Source: Haploplasma axanthum (lineage in GTDB: Bacteria; Bacillota_I; Bacilli_A; Acholeplasmatales; Acholeplasmataceae). From it: 64,000 nucleotides of DNA. Every line of letters starts with the position of its first letter. Position 1 is the first letter of the stretch. The stretch covers positions 806,001 through 870,000 of the forward strand of contig NZ_LR215048.1 in assembly GCF_900660745.1 (NCBI RefSeq), in the 5' to 3' direction. The translations under genes were made by a program, and so were the position numbers. The notes beneath the pieces are model-generated. The model was not told the DNA's origin, did no database searches, and saw only the letters and a program-made list of their open reading frames with translations. Shown in pieces: positions 1 to 8,171 of the stretch.

Positions 1-1
1 A

Positions 2-130
2 ATCGGAAACTTAGAAGAAGTAAATGATAAATCAATTATTATAACTGGAAAAAAGACAATTGTTGTTAACTTAGAGTTTGTTGTTTCAGTTCAGGAACAG
101 CCTTTAAAAGAAAAGAAAAATAAAAAATAG
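2..130 (+). CDS. C-terminal end of an unidentified protein (partial)
   Basis: A reading frame enters from the left edge and stops at a TAG at 128-130, giving the last 42 residues of a protein. The tail alternates short beta-like stretches (GKKTIVVNLEFVVSVQEQ) and ends in a Lys-rich segment. A terminator follows, so this is the end of its transcription unit. There is not enough sequence to assign a family. Confidence 0.55.
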   Translation: MGNLEEVNDKSIIITGKKTIVVNLEFVVSVQEQPLKEKKNKK

Positions 131-139
131 TATTAATTC

Positions 140-167
140 AAGGGGTATTAACTTACTCCTTTTTTCT
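140..167 (+). terminator. Intrinsic terminator after the partial gene
   Basis: An AAGGGGTA arm and a TTACTCCTT arm (one G-U pair) enclose a five-base loop and run into a T-rich tail. It separates the partial gene from the aldo/keto reductase gene. Confidence 0.6.
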
Positions 168-234
168 TTGTTTGATGTAAATATAATGAAAAAAATCAAA
201 AAAATGGTAAAATCTAACTAAGGAGGAGATACTA

Positions 235-1041
235 ATGAAACAAGTAAAACTTAATAATGGTATCTTAATACCAATTTTAGGAACAGGTACAAATACATTT
301 GGAAAAGAAAATAATGATTATTATGGGAATATTACAAATGATACTAAAGAGTTAGATAGTGCAATTGATTTAGGATATCGTTTAATTGATACGGCTATTT
401 CTTATCGTAATGAATCCGTTGTTGGTTTAGCAGTTTCTAAATCAGGGCTTGATCGAGAAAAATTCTTTATAACAACAAAGATTCCAGGAACTGAAGGATT
501 TAGAACAAAAAAACAAGTTGAAAGTGCAATTCAAGAAAGTTTAACAAACTTAAAAACAGATTATATTGATTTAGTGCTTATTCATCATCCATGGGATAAT
601 AACGAAGAGATTGCAAAAGTTTGGAGTTATTTAGAAGAATATGTTGATAATGGGGTTATTAAATCAATTGGAGTTTCTAACTTTAATATTGATCAAATAA
701 ACTATTTGATTAATAATAGTAGAATTAAACCAGTTCTTAATCAAATTGAATCACATCCAGGATTTTGGCAAGACAATATCATTGAGTTTTGTCATAAAAA
801 TGAAGTGGCTATCCAAGCATGGGGACCATTATCAAAAGTTAATGATGAAACAAAAGAAGTTTTAAATCAAATTGGTAAAAAATATAATAAAACTTGGGCC
901 CAAGTTATTCTTAGATATCAAATTCAAAGAAATGTCATTGTTATTCCTAAATCACATAGAAAAGAAGGGCAATTAGCTAATATTAGTGTGTTTGATTTTG
1001 TTTTAACAAAAGAAGAAATGCGAATAATTTCAGAATTATAA
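235..1041 (+). CDS. Aldo/keto reductase
   Basis: A 268-residue cytosolic NAD(P)H-dependent oxidoreductase of the aldo/keto reductase superfamily, expected to reduce aldehydes or ketones. The catalytic tetrad is visible: Asp52 and Tyr57 in DTAISY, Lys82 in TTKIPG, and His117 in LIHHPW. The later NQIESHP stretch and the IPKSH cofactor-phosphate-binding stretch near the C-terminus are also typical. Length is normal for a single-domain (beta/alpha)8 barrel. The start is set by AAGGAGGAG about six bases upstream of ATG. It is monocistronic and convergent with the YigZ gene, with a shared terminator between them. The physiological substrate cannot be read from sequence. Confidence 0.9.
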   Translation: MKQVKLNNGILIPILGTGTNTFGKENNDYYGNITNDTKELDSAIDLGYRLIDTAISYRNESVVGLAVSKSGLDREKFFITTKIPGTEGFRTKKQVESAIQESLTNLKTDYIDLVLIHHPWDNNEEIAKVWSYLEEYVDNGVIKSIGVSNFNIDQINYLINNSRIKPVLNQIESHPGFWQDNIIEFCHKNEVAIQAWGPLSKVNDETKEVLNQIGKKYNKTWAQVILRYQIQRNVIVIPKSHRKEGQLANISVFDFVLTKEEMRIISEL

Positions 1042-1045
1042 GTGA

Positions 1046-1075
1046 AAAAGGATTAAGTCAAACTTGATCCTTTTC
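1046..1075. terminator. Bidirectional terminator between convergent genes
   Basis: AAAAGGATTA and TGATCCTTTT arms form a near-perfect hairpin between two convergent stop codons. A-rich and T-rich sides let it act on both strands. Confidence 0.6.
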
Positions 1076-1678
1076 TTATAAATCGATATATAATTCTTCT
1101 TTTGGTAATTCCTTAACTTCAATTTGATGTTTAATATTATCAAGTAAAGATAAATCATTATTTAAAAAAACAATTTCATATTTAACTTTATCAAGATAAT
1201 CTTTTTTAACATAAGTAACATTATCAGATAAAAGATGTTCAATTGTATCAATTAAATTATATGAAAATATTATTTCATATTTACTAGCAAATACTTTATT
1301 ATAAAACTTAGCTTTCTTTAAAACTTCAACACAACTAGAACGATAAGCACGTGTTAAACCACCAGCACCAAGTTTTATACCACCAAAGTATCTAATAATA
1401 ACAATTAAAATATCGGTTACTTCGTGATGCATTAAAACATCTAGGGCAGGATAACCTGCAGTTCTTGCTGGTTCACCATCATCATTAGATGAAGCATATT
1501 CAGCTTTTGCTCCTCTAATCCAAGCTGTTACATAGTGGGTTGCTTTTGGATAACGCTTTTTAGCGTCATTTATTGAGTTGTTAATATCTTCATCGTTTTT
1601 AATTGGATATAAGATTCCAATGAACTCTGATTTTTGAATTACGATCTTTTCTTCAGTTTGTTCTTTTAGATACTTCAT
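1076..1678 (-). CDS. yigZ: YigZ/IMPACT family protein
   Basis: A 200-residue protein of the YigZ/YvyE (UPF0029, IMPACT) family. The diagnostic block is clear: SNDDGEPARTAGYP, then IRYFGGIKLGAGGLTRAY at about residues 65-110. The N-terminal IMPACT fold is followed by a smaller ferredoxin-like C-terminal domain (DUF1949-type). The family is linked to translation or stress control through the eukaryotic IMPACT relative, but its bacterial biochemical role is not settled. It faces away from the CCA-adding gene, whose promoter lies just beyond its start. Confidence 0.9.
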   Translation of the reverse strand: MKYLKEQTEEKIVIQKSEFIGILYPIKNDEDINNSINDAKKRYPKATHYVTAWIRGAKAEYASSNDDGEPARTAGYPALDVLMHHEVTDILIVIIRYFGGIKLGAGGLTRAYRSSCVEVLKKAKFYNKVFASKYEIIFSYNLIDTIEHLLSDNVTYVKKDYLDKVKYEIVFLNNDLSLLDNIKHQIEVKELPKEELYIDL

Positions 1679-1712
1679 AAAATCACCAAATATATTATAT
1701 CATAAATAAAAA

Positions 1713-1742
1713 ATGAAAAAATGATAGAAAAATTGGTATAAT
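1713..1742 (+). promoter_or_regulatory. Promoter for cca
   Basis: A consensus TATAAT at 1737-1742 lies only a few bases before the ribosome binding site AAGGTGA at 1748-1754, so the transcript leader would be very short. The -35 (ATGAAA at 1713-1718, spacer 18) is weak. Confidence 0.5.
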
Positions 1743-1759
1743 AGTATAAGGTGATTGAC

Positions 1760-2911
1760 TTGAAGAAAATAAATGATGGAAAAAAAGTTTTAAAAATATT
1801 TGAAGAAAATGGATATGAAGCATATATGGTTGGTGGAGCAATCCGTGACTATCTTTTAAAGTTACCAATCAATGATGTAGATATAACGACAAGTGCAACA
1901 CCTAAAGAAGTGTTGAAGTTATTTAAAGGTATACCAACGGGTATTAAATATGGAACAGTAACAATAACATTTAGAGAAAATACTTATGAAGTTACAACGT
2001 TTAGAAGTGAAGAAGGATATTATGATTCAAGACATCCTGGAGAAATACAATATGAGACATCCGTTTTAAAAGATGTTGAGAGAAGAGACTTCACGATGAA
2101 TGGACTTTTAATGGATCAAACCGGTTTAATTATTGATCATGTTGATGGAAAAAAAGATATAAAGCATAAATATATTAGAACAATTAATAATCCAGATGAT
2201 CGATTTAATGAAGATGCTCTTAGAATGCTTAGAGCGTTCTATTTTCAATCAAAACTTGATTTTGAAATAGATTCAAATACAAAGGCTAGCATTGAAAAAA
2301 ACCGTAATTTAATTTTAAAGATTTCTGCTGAAAGAGTTTTAGATGAAATGTTAAAAATTTTACATGGTAAATATTTGAAAAAAACTTTAAAGAATATGGT
2401 AGATACAAAATTTCATGAAGTATTACCTGGTTTAAAAGAAGGAATTCTTCATTTTAGTAAACAAGATGAAATGCCTTTAACAGATATTTTCTTTAGTACA
2501 TGCTTTACTTTAAATAAAGTAGTTCCAAGCTATTGGAAGTTTTCAAATAAACATCGTCATAAATATCAAAGTGTTGCAAATCTTGCTAATAGCAAAATTA
2601 ATTTTGGAGCAAAAGAATTATATGAATATGGGTTAGAATTTACTCAAGCGGCAAACCGTGTTAATTATATTTTAAGAAAAGACAAACTTAGGGTTTTAGA
2701 AATAGCAAAAGACTTTAATGATTTACCAATTAATAGTAGCCTAGATTTAAAATTTAGAGCAAGAGATATCTTAACAACAACTAATCGCAAAGCAGGAGCA
2801 TGGGTTAATAATTTAATAACAGATATGGTTAATCAAGTTTTAGATAAGAAACTTAAAAATGACTATAATGAGTTAAAGGAATATGTTATAGCCAATCATG
2901 AAAGATTTTAG
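1760..2911 (+). CDS. cca: CCA tRNA nucleotidyltransferase
   Basis: Adds or repairs the 3'-CCA of tRNA. A class II polymerase-beta-like head is evident: VGGAIRDYLL, then the metal-binding DVDI pair, the RRDFTMNGLL motif and the NEDALRMLRAFYF block that contributes to base recognition. The C-terminal half is helical tRNA-binding body. About 383 residues is normal. I place the start at TTG 1760 because AAGGTGA at 1748-1754 is correctly spaced for it; the alternative GTG at 1751 lies inside that binding site. It is followed nine bases later by the YhaM-like gene, suggesting a small RNA-processing operon. Confidence 0.93.
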   Translation: MKKINDGKKVLKIFEENGYEAYMVGGAIRDYLLKLPINDVDITTSATPKEVLKLFKGIPTGIKYGTVTITFRENTYEVTTFRSEEGYYDSRHPGEIQYETSVLKDVERRDFTMNGLLMDQTGLIIDHVDGKKDIKHKYIRTINNPDDRFNEDALRMLRAFYFQSKLDFEIDSNTKASIEKNRNLILKISAERVLDEMLKILHGKYLKKTLKNMVDTKFHEVLPGLKEGILHFSKQDEMPLTDIFFSTCFTLNKVVPSYWKFSNKHRHKYQSVANLANSKINFGAKELYEYGLEFTQAANRVNYILRKDKLRVLEIAKDFNDLPINSSLDLKFRARDILTTTNRKAGAWVNNLITDMVNQVLDKKLKNDYNELKEYVIANHERF

Positions 2912-2920
2912 GTGATAATA

Positions 2921-3826
2921 ATGGAAGAAAAAATAAAATTAATAGCAAAGATTGATAATGCTAATCAGGGACAACATTTTTGTAATATTACAGTTTTAGA
3001 TAAAAATAAAAAAGCTTTTAATATTAAGTTGGATCGGGATGTTTTATCTAGTCTTGTTATTGGAAAAGCATATGTTTTTGAAGTTTCAAAAACAATGAAA
3101 GAAGAAAAAGAAGTTTTAAATTTTGAAAATGCAAAATTAATTGAAGATGTTTTAACGGATAAAGAACTTAATGAACTTTTACCACTTTTTTATAACTATG
3201 CACCAATTTCACATAAAGAGTTGAAAAAAGGAATAGAAGATCATTTAAATAAAATAGAGAATAAAAAGATAAAAGCAATAACTCTAGAACTATACGAAAA
3301 ATATAAAAATGAATTTTATTTACATTCAGCAGCAACGAAGTTCCATCATGCATATGTTGGAGGATTAGCACACCATACACTAACTATGTTAAAGCTAGCA
3401 ACGCCTTTTACTGAGGTTTATAGATACTTAAACAAAGATTTACTGTATGCAGGAATAATCCTTCATGATATGGCAAAAATTGATGAAATAACAGGCGCAG
3501 ATGGTGAATATACAGTTGAAGGACAATTGTTAGGACATTTAGTAATGATTGCTCTTGAAATTGAAAAAGTAGCATCGAAATTAGGAATTGAAAAATCAGA
3601 AGAAGTGCTATTGTTAAAACACATTGTTGTTTCACACCACGGATTACTTAATTTCGGTTCACCAAAGAAACCTCAAACTGGAGAAGCATTACTTATTTGG
3701 TTCTTAGATACTATTGATTCTAAGTTTACTCCACTTGGAGAAGCATATAAAGAAACAAATGAAGGTGAATTCACTAATTTACTTCAAGTAATGGATAGAA
3801 TGAAGTTTTATAAAAATAAAATATGA
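2921..3826 (+). CDS. yhaM: YhaM-type 3'-5' exoribonuclease (OB-fold plus HD domain)
   Basis: A 302-residue protein with an N-terminal OB-fold nucleic-acid-binding domain (about residues 5-75) and a C-terminal HD phosphohydrolase domain. Metal-ligand motifs visible are HHAYVGGLAHH, ILHDMAKI and HIVVSHHG. This is the architecture of B. subtilis YhaM, a Mn-dependent 3'-5' exonuclease acting on RNA and DNA. ATG 2921 is preferred because AGGTGAT sits upstream; an in-frame GTG at 2912 would overlap that site. It follows cca closely and overlaps the next gene by an ATGA junction, so translation is probably coupled. Confidence 0.88.
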   Translation: MEEKIKLIAKIDNANQGQHFCNITVLDKNKKAFNIKLDRDVLSSLVIGKAYVFEVSKTMKEEKEVLNFENAKLIEDVLTDKELNELLPLFYNYAPISHKELKKGIEDHLNKIENKKIKAITLELYEKYKNEFYLHSAATKFHHAYVGGLAHHTLTMLKLATPFTEVYRYLNKDLLYAGIILHDMAKIDEITGADGEYTVEGQLLGHLVMIALEIEKVASKLGIEKSEEVLLLKHIVVSHHGLLNFGSPKKPQTGEALLIWFLDTIDSKFTPLGEAYKETNEGEFTNLLQVMDRMKFYKNKI

Positions 3827-4341
3827 TATTAACTAAAGATGAAATAAAAAATTCACTAGAATATAAAGAAAAGAAAAGACTTAGTTTATTATTTGGTAGT
3901 ATATTAGTTATTACATTTTTACTTTTTTTAGGTATTTTCATTTATTTATTTTTTGTAATAAAAGATATAAACTTTGAAAAAGCAATACTAATATCCGTTT
4001 TAGGATTCATGATAACAATCATTTTCTATATACCATTCTCTATCAACTTTTATAAAAAGATATTCAGTAAGGTAAGAAAGTTAGTTAAGGATTATAATAA
4101 ATACGAAATAATTGAAATAGTTCTTAATGAACCTATTGAAGAAAAGTTTAATCAAGTTAGATTCTTTATTTCATTTACAGATTTAAAAGAAAATAAGAAA
4201 GAACTCTTATCGTCATGGTTTCCAGTTCTAAAACTTACTGAGGGTAAGGTTAATTATGAGTCTTTTAAAGGTAAGAAGGCTTTAATTGGTTATGATAATG
4301 ACAGTGATGAAATGATTATGGTTCGTATTTTAATTCAATAA
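3823..4341 (+). CDS. Two-TM membrane protein of unknown function
   Basis: A 172-residue protein I do not recognise. Two strongly hydrophobic helices lie at about residues 22-48 and 56-80, followed by a charged cytosolic-looking domain of roughly 90 residues that includes a NEPIEEKFNQVRFF stretch. It overlaps the yhaM stop by four bases, so it is the third gene of the cca-yhaM operon, which ends at the terminator at 4384-4412. Confidence 0.75.
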   Translation: MILTKDEIKNSLEYKEKKRLSLLFGSILVITFLLFLGIFIYLFFVIKDINFEKAILISVLGFMITIIFYIPFSINFYKKIFSKVRKLVKDYNKYEIIEIVLNEPIEEKFNQVRFFISFTDLKENKKELLSSWFPVLKLTEGKVNYESFKGKKALIGYDNDSDEMIMVRILIQ

Positions 4342-4383
4342 GTAAATATCAAATTAATGAAGAGGTTTTTTTTAAATTAATTT

Positions 4384-4412
4384 CCTAGTGCATTTAGTAC
4401 TAGGATTTTTTT
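4384..4412 (+). terminator. Intrinsic terminator ending the cca operon
   Basis: Perfect CCTAGT/ACTAGG arms around a nine-base loop, followed by seven T residues. The stretch from here to the first 39-bp repeat (4413-4556) shows no gene. Confidence 0.75.
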
Positions 4413-4556
4413 AATTTTACAGATAGCAAATAATGTTGAAAATAAAATATAAAGAGATTGATTTGAGTTCTTACAAGGTATTTATATATAATAACAGAAT
4501 AAGAAAACATATTAACTGTTTTCAAAGACTTAAATAATGATTATTTTTCAAAATCA

Positions 4557-4595
4557 AGCAAATGCGAAAAAAATAAAAAAATACGCAAATGCGTC
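4557..4595 (+). repeat. Left copy of a 39-bp repeat flanking the AbiE-like pair (candidate operator)
   Basis: This 39-bp sequence recurs without mismatch at 6503-6541, on the other side of the two-gene cassette. Each copy contains GCAAATGCG twice, separated by an A-rich spacer. The second occurrence expands to ACGCAAATGCGT, an inverted repeat with a two-base centre, and the first contains GCAAATGC. It lies just upstream of the TATAAT at 4605, so it may be the operator bound by the AbiEi-like antitoxin. AbiEi antitoxins are known to bind paired inverted repeats at their own promoter. Confidence 0.85.
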
Positions 4596-4604
4596 AAATA
4601 GTGA

Positions 4605-4610
4605 TATAAT
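4605..4610 (+). promoter_or_regulatory. -10 element of the AbiE-like operon
   Basis: TATAAT lies ten bases after the 39-bp repeat and about 28 bases before the ATG. The -35 position falls inside the repeat and does not resemble TTGACA, consistent with a regulated or weak promoter. Confidence 0.55.
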
Positions 4611-4637
4611 TATATTGTAGGTAAAAGAGGTGAAAAA

Positions 4638-5438
4638 ATGAGACAGGATGTTGTCCGTATTTTTATGGAGAGATTCAATAATTATGAAGAGATTAGTAAG
4701 GAACAAATAAGAATTTTTTTGTTAGAGTTCTATCCAGCAATGAAAGATACGAGTTTTAGATGGAATTTATATAAGTTGAAGAATGCTGGATATATCACTA
4801 AACTTTCAGATCAAAAATATAAAGTAAATATTGAAAGGAAAAAGATAAAGTATACAATTCAAAACAAGCAAATAGAGATTTATGAAATGGCTCAAAAGTT
4901 TAATCAAAGAGTATTATTGGATTCTAAATATTATAGAAGAGATTATCAAGAAATGCTGAATATTTCCATCTGGGAAAGTACTATCTTAAACGAGTTTACA
5001 ACACACCAAACCTTGACTCAGTATGTCTTTATTGAACTTAATAAATATAGAATAGAAGAATTCTTTTTTTATTTAAAAGAACATGCAAATGAATGGTATG
5101 TCACAAGAGATTATAAAAATGAACAGTATCAATTAGAATCAGAAAACAAGGTGATTATATTGCTACCACTAGTTAGTAGAGCTCCTTTGGAAAAGGAAAA
5201 TTTAAATCAAAAATTCTATGTAACTGTTCCGAAAATTGAAAAGGTTCTTGTTGACATTTTTCACGAAAAGAAACTATTTAACTGGTATGATCGGTATAAT
5301 TTAAAGGAAATTTATATCAATGTATATGAAAAGTACAATATCGATTTTACCACACTTCTGTATTATGCTAGAAATAGGGGAAAAAGAAGTGAAATGATAG
5401 AATTCATTAATTCGATATGGGGAGAAGAATTTGTATGA
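4638..5438 (+). CDS. AbiEi-family antitoxin-like regulator
   Basis: A 266-residue protein whose N-terminus (about residues 1-65) looks like a winged-helix DNA-binding domain ending in NAGYITKLSDQKY. The remainder resembles the antitoxin domain found beside AbiEii nucleotidyltransferases. In type IV AbiE systems the antitoxin represses its own promoter and neutralises the toxin without stable binding. The assignment rests mainly on context: it overlaps the AbiEii-like gene through an ATGA junction and follows a paired palindromic repeat. The start is supported by AGAGGTGA seven bases upstream. No transmembrane segment or signal peptide is seen. Confidence 0.72.
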   Translation: MRQDVVRIFMERFNNYEEISKEQIRIFLLEFYPAMKDTSFRWNLYKLKNAGYITKLSDQKYKVNIERKKIKYTIQNKQIEIYEMAQKFNQRVLLDSKYYRRDYQEMLNISIWESTILNEFTTHQTLTQYVFIELNKYRIEEFFFYLKEHANEWYVTRDYKNEQYQLESENKVIILLPLVSRAPLEKENLNQKFYVTVPKIEKVLVDIFHEKKLFNWYDRYNLKEIYINVYEKYNIDFTTLLYYARNRGKRSEMIEFINSIWGEEFV

Positions 5439-6502
5439 TAAAAAAAGAAACATTTGATTTGAATTGGATTATGACATTTAATGGAAAACCTCAAAGAGCA
5501 AATCCTGAAATTATTGAAAAAGAGATATATGCATTAAAATTATTAGAATTACTGCTAGAGAGCAAATTGGATTTTATATTTAAAGGTGGAACATGTCTTT
5601 CATTGATACTTCAAGAGTTTACTAGATTTTCGATTGATATTGATATTACGGTTGATATGAAAGAGGGTGATATTGATTCATATTTAAGTGTATTAAACTA
5701 TCAAGATTATTTTTTGAGATTTGAAAGACAAGAAAGACCGCAAAAGGGGAAATTACTTAAGAGACATTATAAATTTTATTATATGTCAAAGCACAATGAA
5801 AAAGAAGATTATGTCTTATTAGATATCGTATTTGAAAAAACTATTTACAATGAAATAGAAAAGACAAAATTAGATTTTTTATTATTACAAACGACAGAAC
5901 CATATTATTATGTTAAAACACCTAGTTTAAAAAATATATTGATTGATAAGTTAACCGCATTTGCACCTAATACCATAGGGATTACATACGAAAGTGAAAA
6001 ATATATGGAGATCATTAAACAGATGTATGATGTTTCAAAGATTAGCAAAAAAATAAGTGAAGAGGATATATTAATTGATTTATATCCCATTATTGCTGGT
6101 ATTCAAATTAAAAACAGAAACTTAAAAATAGATTTTAAGAATACTTTAACAGACACTATATATACTGCTCTAGATATTTTAACTCAAGGAGAATATTCAA
6201 ACGAAAAACATCAATATCTTAAAAGTGCAATTAATGGGTTTAGAGGATATGTTTATGGCAATAAGTTTACTTATATTGATGCTGAAGATGCAGCAATTGA
6301 TGTTTTGTACATTTCCACAATTATATTAGTCGAAGGGATTGAAAAATTTAAGCAAATATCCGAACAAAAGATAGTAATTAAAAACTTAGAAGTTTTTTCT
6401 AAAAATTTCAGGACCTTGAAAGGTAATCATACTTTAAGCGGTCAATTTACTAAGTTGGAAAGCAGTCTTAAAGTTTTAAAATTTATAGAGTTTTCACTAT
6501 AG
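5435..6502 (+). CDS. AbiEii/AbiGii-like nucleotidyltransferase toxin
   Basis: A 355-residue nucleotidyltransferase of the AbiEii/AbiGii family, the toxin half of type IV toxin-antitoxin and abortive-infection modules. The minimal fold motifs are clear: KGGTCL at residues 50-55, then the metal-binding pair IDID with acidic residues 68 and 70. ATG 5435 is chosen because it overlaps the upstream stop (ATGA) and has GGGGAGAAG upstream; an earlier in-frame ATG at 5417 lacks such support. Family members such as MenT transfer nucleotides to tRNA 3' ends; whether this one does so is unknown. The TAG stop directly abuts the second 39-bp repeat. Confidence 0.82.
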   Translation: MIKKETFDLNWIMTFNGKPQRANPEIIEKEIYALKLLELLLESKLDFIFKGGTCLSLILQEFTRFSIDIDITVDMKEGDIDSYLSVLNYQDYFLRFERQERPQKGKLLKRHYKFYYMSKHNEKEDYVLLDIVFEKTIYNEIEKTKLDFLLLQTTEPYYYVKTPSLKNILIDKLTAFAPNTIGITYESEKYMEIIKQMYDVSKISKKISEEDILIDLYPIIAGIQIKNRNLKIDFKNTLTDTIYTALDILTQGEYSNEKHQYLKSAINGFRGYVYGNKFTYIDAEDAAIDVLYISTIILVEGIEKFKQISEQKIVIKNLEVFSKNFRTLKGNHTLSGQFTKLESSLKVLKFIEFSL

Positions 6503-6541
6503 AGCAAATGCGAAAAAAATAAAAAAATACGCAAATGCGTC
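6503..6541 (+). repeat. Right copy of the 39-bp repeat flanking the AbiE-like pair
   Basis: Identical over 39 bases to 4557-4595 and in the same orientation. It begins at the base immediately after the AbiEii-like stop codon. No gene starts behind it, so an operator role alone does not explain this copy; it looks like a boundary duplicate. An IS110 element begins 28 bases later. Confidence 0.85.
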
Positions 6542-6671
6542 GAAAGCAATTAAGTAATTTAAAAATTGAAATGAGACTAACTATCAGAAGTCAAGAGATT
6601 TGAAGTATTAAACAAGAAAAAACCTCAATCAAGGTTAAATTAAAAATATGAAGAGTATAATCAGCTACAAA

Positions 6672-7376
6672 TTATACTAACTTGTTTGTATCAAACGAGA
6701 CTTTATTAGTTTCAATGTGATAAATTATTCGGATTAATTTCCTAGAGATATTGACTAAAATAACCTTATGATGTTTACCTTGATTTCGTTTTAAGTGATA
6801 ATAGTCATTTATTTGTGGAATATACTGTAATGAGTAGAAAGCATACATGTAAAGATATTTACGTAGTAGTGAAGAACCACGTTTAACAATTTTTCCGAAT
6901 CTTTCAGTTGTACCAGATTGACTAATCTTGACATCTAGTCCGGCATAAGCAGTTAGTTGACCAGGATTAGAAAAACGAGTAATATCTCCAATTTCAGCAT
7001 AAATAGCTGCTGCAGCGATGATGCTGATAGAGGGGATTGTGTGAATCAAGGAATCTGTTTTAAAGTAAAGATTTTCAATTTCCGTATCAAGAACCTCAAT
7101 TATTCTAACTAATTCAGAATAATGATTGATGATGGTAGTAATTAGTAAATCATATATTTTACTTGAAGTACCAATTGATTCTTTGGCCAAAGATTTTAGT
7201 TTTGAAAACTTTGGATATGTGAATTTGCCCCTTGAAAGTTTGCGTAATTTATCAAAGTGGGTCATATTTAAATTAGATATCTTCTCTTTGTTTTTATAGG
7301 TTTTTAATATATATAAAGGTGTTTTACCCATTAAATTATTGAAAAAACCTTTAAACTCAGGAAAAGACTTATCTAA
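6672..7376 (-). pseudogene. IS110 transposase, C-terminal fragment
   Basis: This encodes the last part of the IS110-family transposase, from LDKSFPEF onward. It includes the C-terminal Tnp-20 domain with the SIPSISIIAAAAIYAEIG helix and the serine-containing TAYAGLDVKISQSG stretch. The intact protein is at 22232-23407. An IS21-family insertion separates it from its N-terminal half at 9763-10238, so no full product can be made. Confidence 0.88.
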
Positions 7377-7406
7377 TGTAAATGTCAATACCAAACTAGG
7401 TCAATA
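7377..7406. repeat. IS21 element 1, left terminal inverted repeat
   Basis: Begins TGTAAATGTCAATA and continues to AACTAGGTCAATA. About 23 of 30 positions match the reverse complement of 9733-9762. A second AACTAGGTCA motif lies just inside, near 7421. Confidence 0.82.
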
Positions 7407-7430
7407 TATTGGTGCGAAACTAGGTCAGTA

Positions 7431-8171
7431 CTAATTACTTAACCACGCCTTAGTTTCTTTAATTCTATAAGAATCACCTTTAATATTAATTACAGTTGCC
7501 TTATGAGCTAGTCTATCAACCATTGCTGCTGTTAATGTTGGATCACCAAATATTTCTTCCCACCTAGTAAATGCTAGGTTAGTAGTAATAACTATTGATT
7601 TAGTTTCATTTCTCATTGAAAGTAAATTAAATAATAACTCACTACCTTCTTTATCAAAGCCAATATATCCCAGTTCATCTAATATGACTAAATCATATGT
7701 GATGAACCTTTTTTTATAATTAGTAAGTTGGTTTAGCGTCATTGATTCTTTTAATTCTGTTATTAGATTAGGCACTGTAATATATAATACATTTTTACCT
7801 TTCATATTAGCTGCGATACCTAGTCCAATCGCTGTATGAGTTTTACCAACACCAGGATTACCAACTAATATTACATTTCTTCCTTCATCTAAAAACCGTA
7901 ATGATTGAAGTTCTCTAATTTGATTAGAAACTTCAATAGGAAATGATTCTAACTTTAGATCATGTAAATACTTAAGGTGCGGATATTTAGCCATTCTAAT
8001 CCTACGATTAATACCATTTGATTCTCTAGCCTTCACTTCACTAGTTAATACTAGATTTAAGAAGTCTTCGTAACTTGCATTATTATCCATTGCTTCACTA
8101 ATAATGCTTTGATAGTTATCTCTAATATTTGCTAGTTTTAAATTGTTTGCTAATTGCTCAATTGTCTTCAT
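7431..8171 (-). CDS. istB: IS21-family helper ATPase IstB
   Basis: A 246-residue AAA+ ATPase that works with IstA to choose and prepare the transposition target. The Walker A is GNPGVGKTH, the Walker B is LVILDELGYI, and an ITTNLAFTRWEEIFGD stretch follows, all characteristic of IstB/DnaC-like proteins. The gene overlaps the end of istA by four bases, the standard IS21 operon layout. It appears intact and unrelated at close range to the second IstB at 12033. Confidence 0.93.
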   Translation of the reverse strand: MKTIEQLANNLKLANIRDNYQSIISEAMDNNASYEDFLNLVLTSEVKARESNGINRRIRMAKYPHLKYLHDLKLESFPIEVSNQIRELQSLRFLDEGRNVILVGNPGVGKTHTAIGLGIAANMKGKNVLYITVPNLITELKESMTLNQLTNYKKRFITYDLVILDELGYIGFDKEGSELLFNLLSMRNETKSIVITTNLAFTRWEEIFGDPTLTAAMVDRLAHKATVINIKGDSYRIKETKAWLSN

